Assembly (NCBI RefSeq): GCF_019218285.1
Contig: NZ_JAHUZG010000002.1
Span: forward strand, 1,178,001 to 1,242,000
Direction of reading: 5' to 3'
Source of the DNA: Antarctobacter sediminis
GTDB lineage: Bacteria > Pseudomonadota > Alphaproteobacteria > Rhodobacterales > Rhodobacteraceae
Length of the DNA: 64,000 nucleotides
Part shown: positions 62,819 through 64,000 of the stretch, in pieces
Numbering within the stretch: the first letter of the stretch is position 1
How the letters are laid out: each line of letters starts with the position of its first letter
Program-made: the position numbers and the translations under genes
The notes under the pieces: generated by a model
What the model saw: only the letters and a program-made list of their open reading frames with translations
Told to the model about the DNA's origin: nothing
The model's database searches: none

Positions 62819-64000
62819 GTGAGCGCTAACAAGGCCGGAAAGGGAACAGCGAAGGATACGGCGGTGACGCCGATGATGGCGCAGTACCTCGAAATCAAGG
62901 CACAGTACCCCGATGCGCTGTTGTTTTACCGCATGGGGGACTTCTATGAGTTGTTCTTTGATGACGCGGTGGCCGCCAGCGCCGCGTTGGACATCGCCCT
63001 AACCAAAAGAGGCAAACACGCAGGGGACGACATTCCCATGTGCGGCGTGCCTGTGCATGCGGCCGAGGGGTACCTGCTGACATTGATCCGCAAGGGTTTC
63101 CGCGTCGCCGTGGGCGAACAGATGGAAAGCCCCGAGGAAGCCAAGAAACGCGGCTATAAATCCGTGGTGCGGCGCGACGTGGTGCGGTTGGTCACCCCCG
63201 GCACGCTGACCGAGGATTCGCTGCTGGAGGCCCGCCGGCACAATTTCCTCGCGGCTCTGGGGCAGGTACGGGATGACTGGGCGCTGGCCTGGACCGATAT
63301 TTCCACCGGCGCATTTCACGTGATGCCATTGTCCCGAGCGCGGATCGGGGCAGAACTTGCACGGCTGGCCCCTTCGGAACTTTTGGCCTCGGACAGCACC
63401 GAGGAAATCCTGCGCGACGTTCTGACGGACCTGGGGATCGAACCGACGGTTCTTGGGACCGCCTCGTTCGAGTCCGGGGCTGCGGAAACTCGCCTGGAAA
63501 AGCTGTTCAAAGTGCAGTCGTTGGCAGGGTTCGGCGCCTTTGGCCGGGCAGAACTTTCGGCCATGGGTGCCTTGGTCGACTATCTCGACATCACGCAAAA
63601 GGGACGGTTGCCGCTGCTGCGGCCACCGCGTCAGGAGCAAGTCACCCGCATCCTGCAAATCGACGCCGCCACAAGGCGCAACCTTGAACTGACCGAAAGC
63701 CTGCAAGGCGGGCGCGCCGGGTCCCTGCTTTCGGTGATCGATCTGACGGTAACATCGGCCGGGGCCCGCCTGCTGGAACGGCGTGTATCGTCGCCCTCCC
63801 GCGATCTGGAGGTGATTCAGGAACGGCTTGAGGCTGTGCGTTGGGGCGTCGAAGGCCCTATGTCCGACAGTCTGCGCGCCAGCCTGAAATCCGTACCCGA
63901 CCTTGACCGCGCGCTGTCTCGCCTTGGATTGGACAGGGGAGGTCCGCGTGATCTGGCTGCGGTCCGGATTGCCTTGACACAGGCCGAAGAGATCGCCGCG
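62819..64000 (+). CDS. mutS: DNA mismatch repair protein MutS, N-terminal part (3' end outside window)
   Basis: The reading frame is open from GTG 62819 to the window end, giving about 394 residues of a protein normally near 870. Visible are the mismatch-binding domain ([18 protein letters not shown] with the DNA-contacting FYE motif), [19 protein letters not shown], and the beginning of the core and lever domains ([17 protein letters not shown]). GTG is preferred because GGGGGGAAGG lies five bases upstream; ATG 62873 is the first methionine. It is divergent from maeB, 83 bases away. Confidence 0.95.
   Translation, partial: MSANKAGKGTAKDTAVTPMMAQYLEIKAQYPDALLFYRMGDFYELFFDDAVAASAALDIALTKRGKHAGDDIPMCGVPVHAAEGYLLTLIRKGFRVAVGEQMESPEEAKKRGYKSVVRRDVVRLVTPGTLTEDSLLEARRHNFLAALGQVRDDWALAWTDISTGAFHVMPLSRARIGAELARLAPSELLASDSTEEILRDVLTDLGIEPTVLGTASFESGAAETRLEKLFKVQSLAGFGAFGRAELSAMGALVDYLDITQKGRLPLLRPPRQEQVTRILQIDAATRRNLELTESLQGGRAGSLLSVIDLTVTSAGARLLERRVSSPSRDLEVIQERLEAVRWGVEGPMSDSLRASLKSVPDLDRALSRLGLDRGGPRDLAAVRIALTQAEEIAA

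Overview
The window is high-GC and densely packed, and it looks like a chromosomal segment of a marine Rhodobacterales bacterium (roseobacter group, Alphaproteobacteria). The main reasons are the divergent regB / senC-regA redox regulators, a kinase-less PAS protein resembling Rhodobacterales DivL with a perfect CtrA-type box upstream, a NaChBac/NavAb-type sodium channel, alphaproteobacterial AddAB, HslVU with an extended HslV N-terminus, and intergenic repeat modules that I recall from Rhodobacterales genomes. I see no photosynthesis genes, phage, insertion sequence, CRISPR array, tRNA or rRNA.

Layout. 1-4127: the end of gpsA, a YciI and an EVE protein, DUF1761 and DUF2853 proteins, then a translationally coupled pair made of a PhyH-type Fe(II)/2-oxoglutarate oxygenase and an HD-domain protein, the same architecture as the PhnY/PhnZ and TmpA/TmpB phosphonate oxygenases. 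4208-9472: an orphan hybrid histidine kinase, ahcY (minus), an HD nucleotidase, a GNAT enzyme and a small secreted protein. 9602-13963: regA, senC, regB and the DivL-like gene. 14005-22779: a long plus-strand run tsaE-amgK-murU-addB-addA-trxA with overlapping or near-overlapping genes. 22879-24825: hslV-hslU. 24870-31249: a membrane-anchored RTX-repeat protein and a four-gene peptide-type ABC importer operon (minus). 31431-37801: prolyl aminopeptidase, ubiG, a minus-strand comF-grxC-nitrilase-marR group, a methyltransferase and hemH. 37917-40994: a small envelope protein, two L,D-transpeptidases, a CAP-domain lipoprotein and the sodium channel. 40999-47839: an RlmD/TrmA-type RNA methyltransferase and three tandem ABC half-exporters. 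48014-51271: cca, a CoA-type NUDIX enzyme and hslO in one minus-strand run, plus a second NUDIX gene. 51278-53110: a receiver-PP2C phosphatase (RbaY-like) divergent from a lone Hpt protein. 53120-64000: an SDR, ilvA, a membrane protein, argG, SCP2 and DUF1810 proteins, a secreted DUF7282-like protein, an exported MsrA, a ribokinase-like PfkB kinase, a MaeB malic enzyme and the start of mutS.

How it fits together. Two themes recur. The first is signal transduction around CtrA and redox control: RegBA, the DivL-like protein under a predicted CtrA box, and a receiver-PP2C protein beside an Hpt module. In Rhodobacter capsulatus the DivL and RbaY homologues influence gene transfer agent production. 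The second is envelope maintenance: muropeptide sugar recycling (AmgK/MurU), two L,D-transpeptidases, an exported methionine sulfoxide reductase and ABC exporters. The least explained item is the PhyH-HD oxygenase pair, whose substrate cannot be read from sequence. RNA hairpins overlapping or abutting start regions (before the lipoprotein transpeptidase and before the SCP2 gene) and a dyad in the hemH promoter are candidate regulatory sites.
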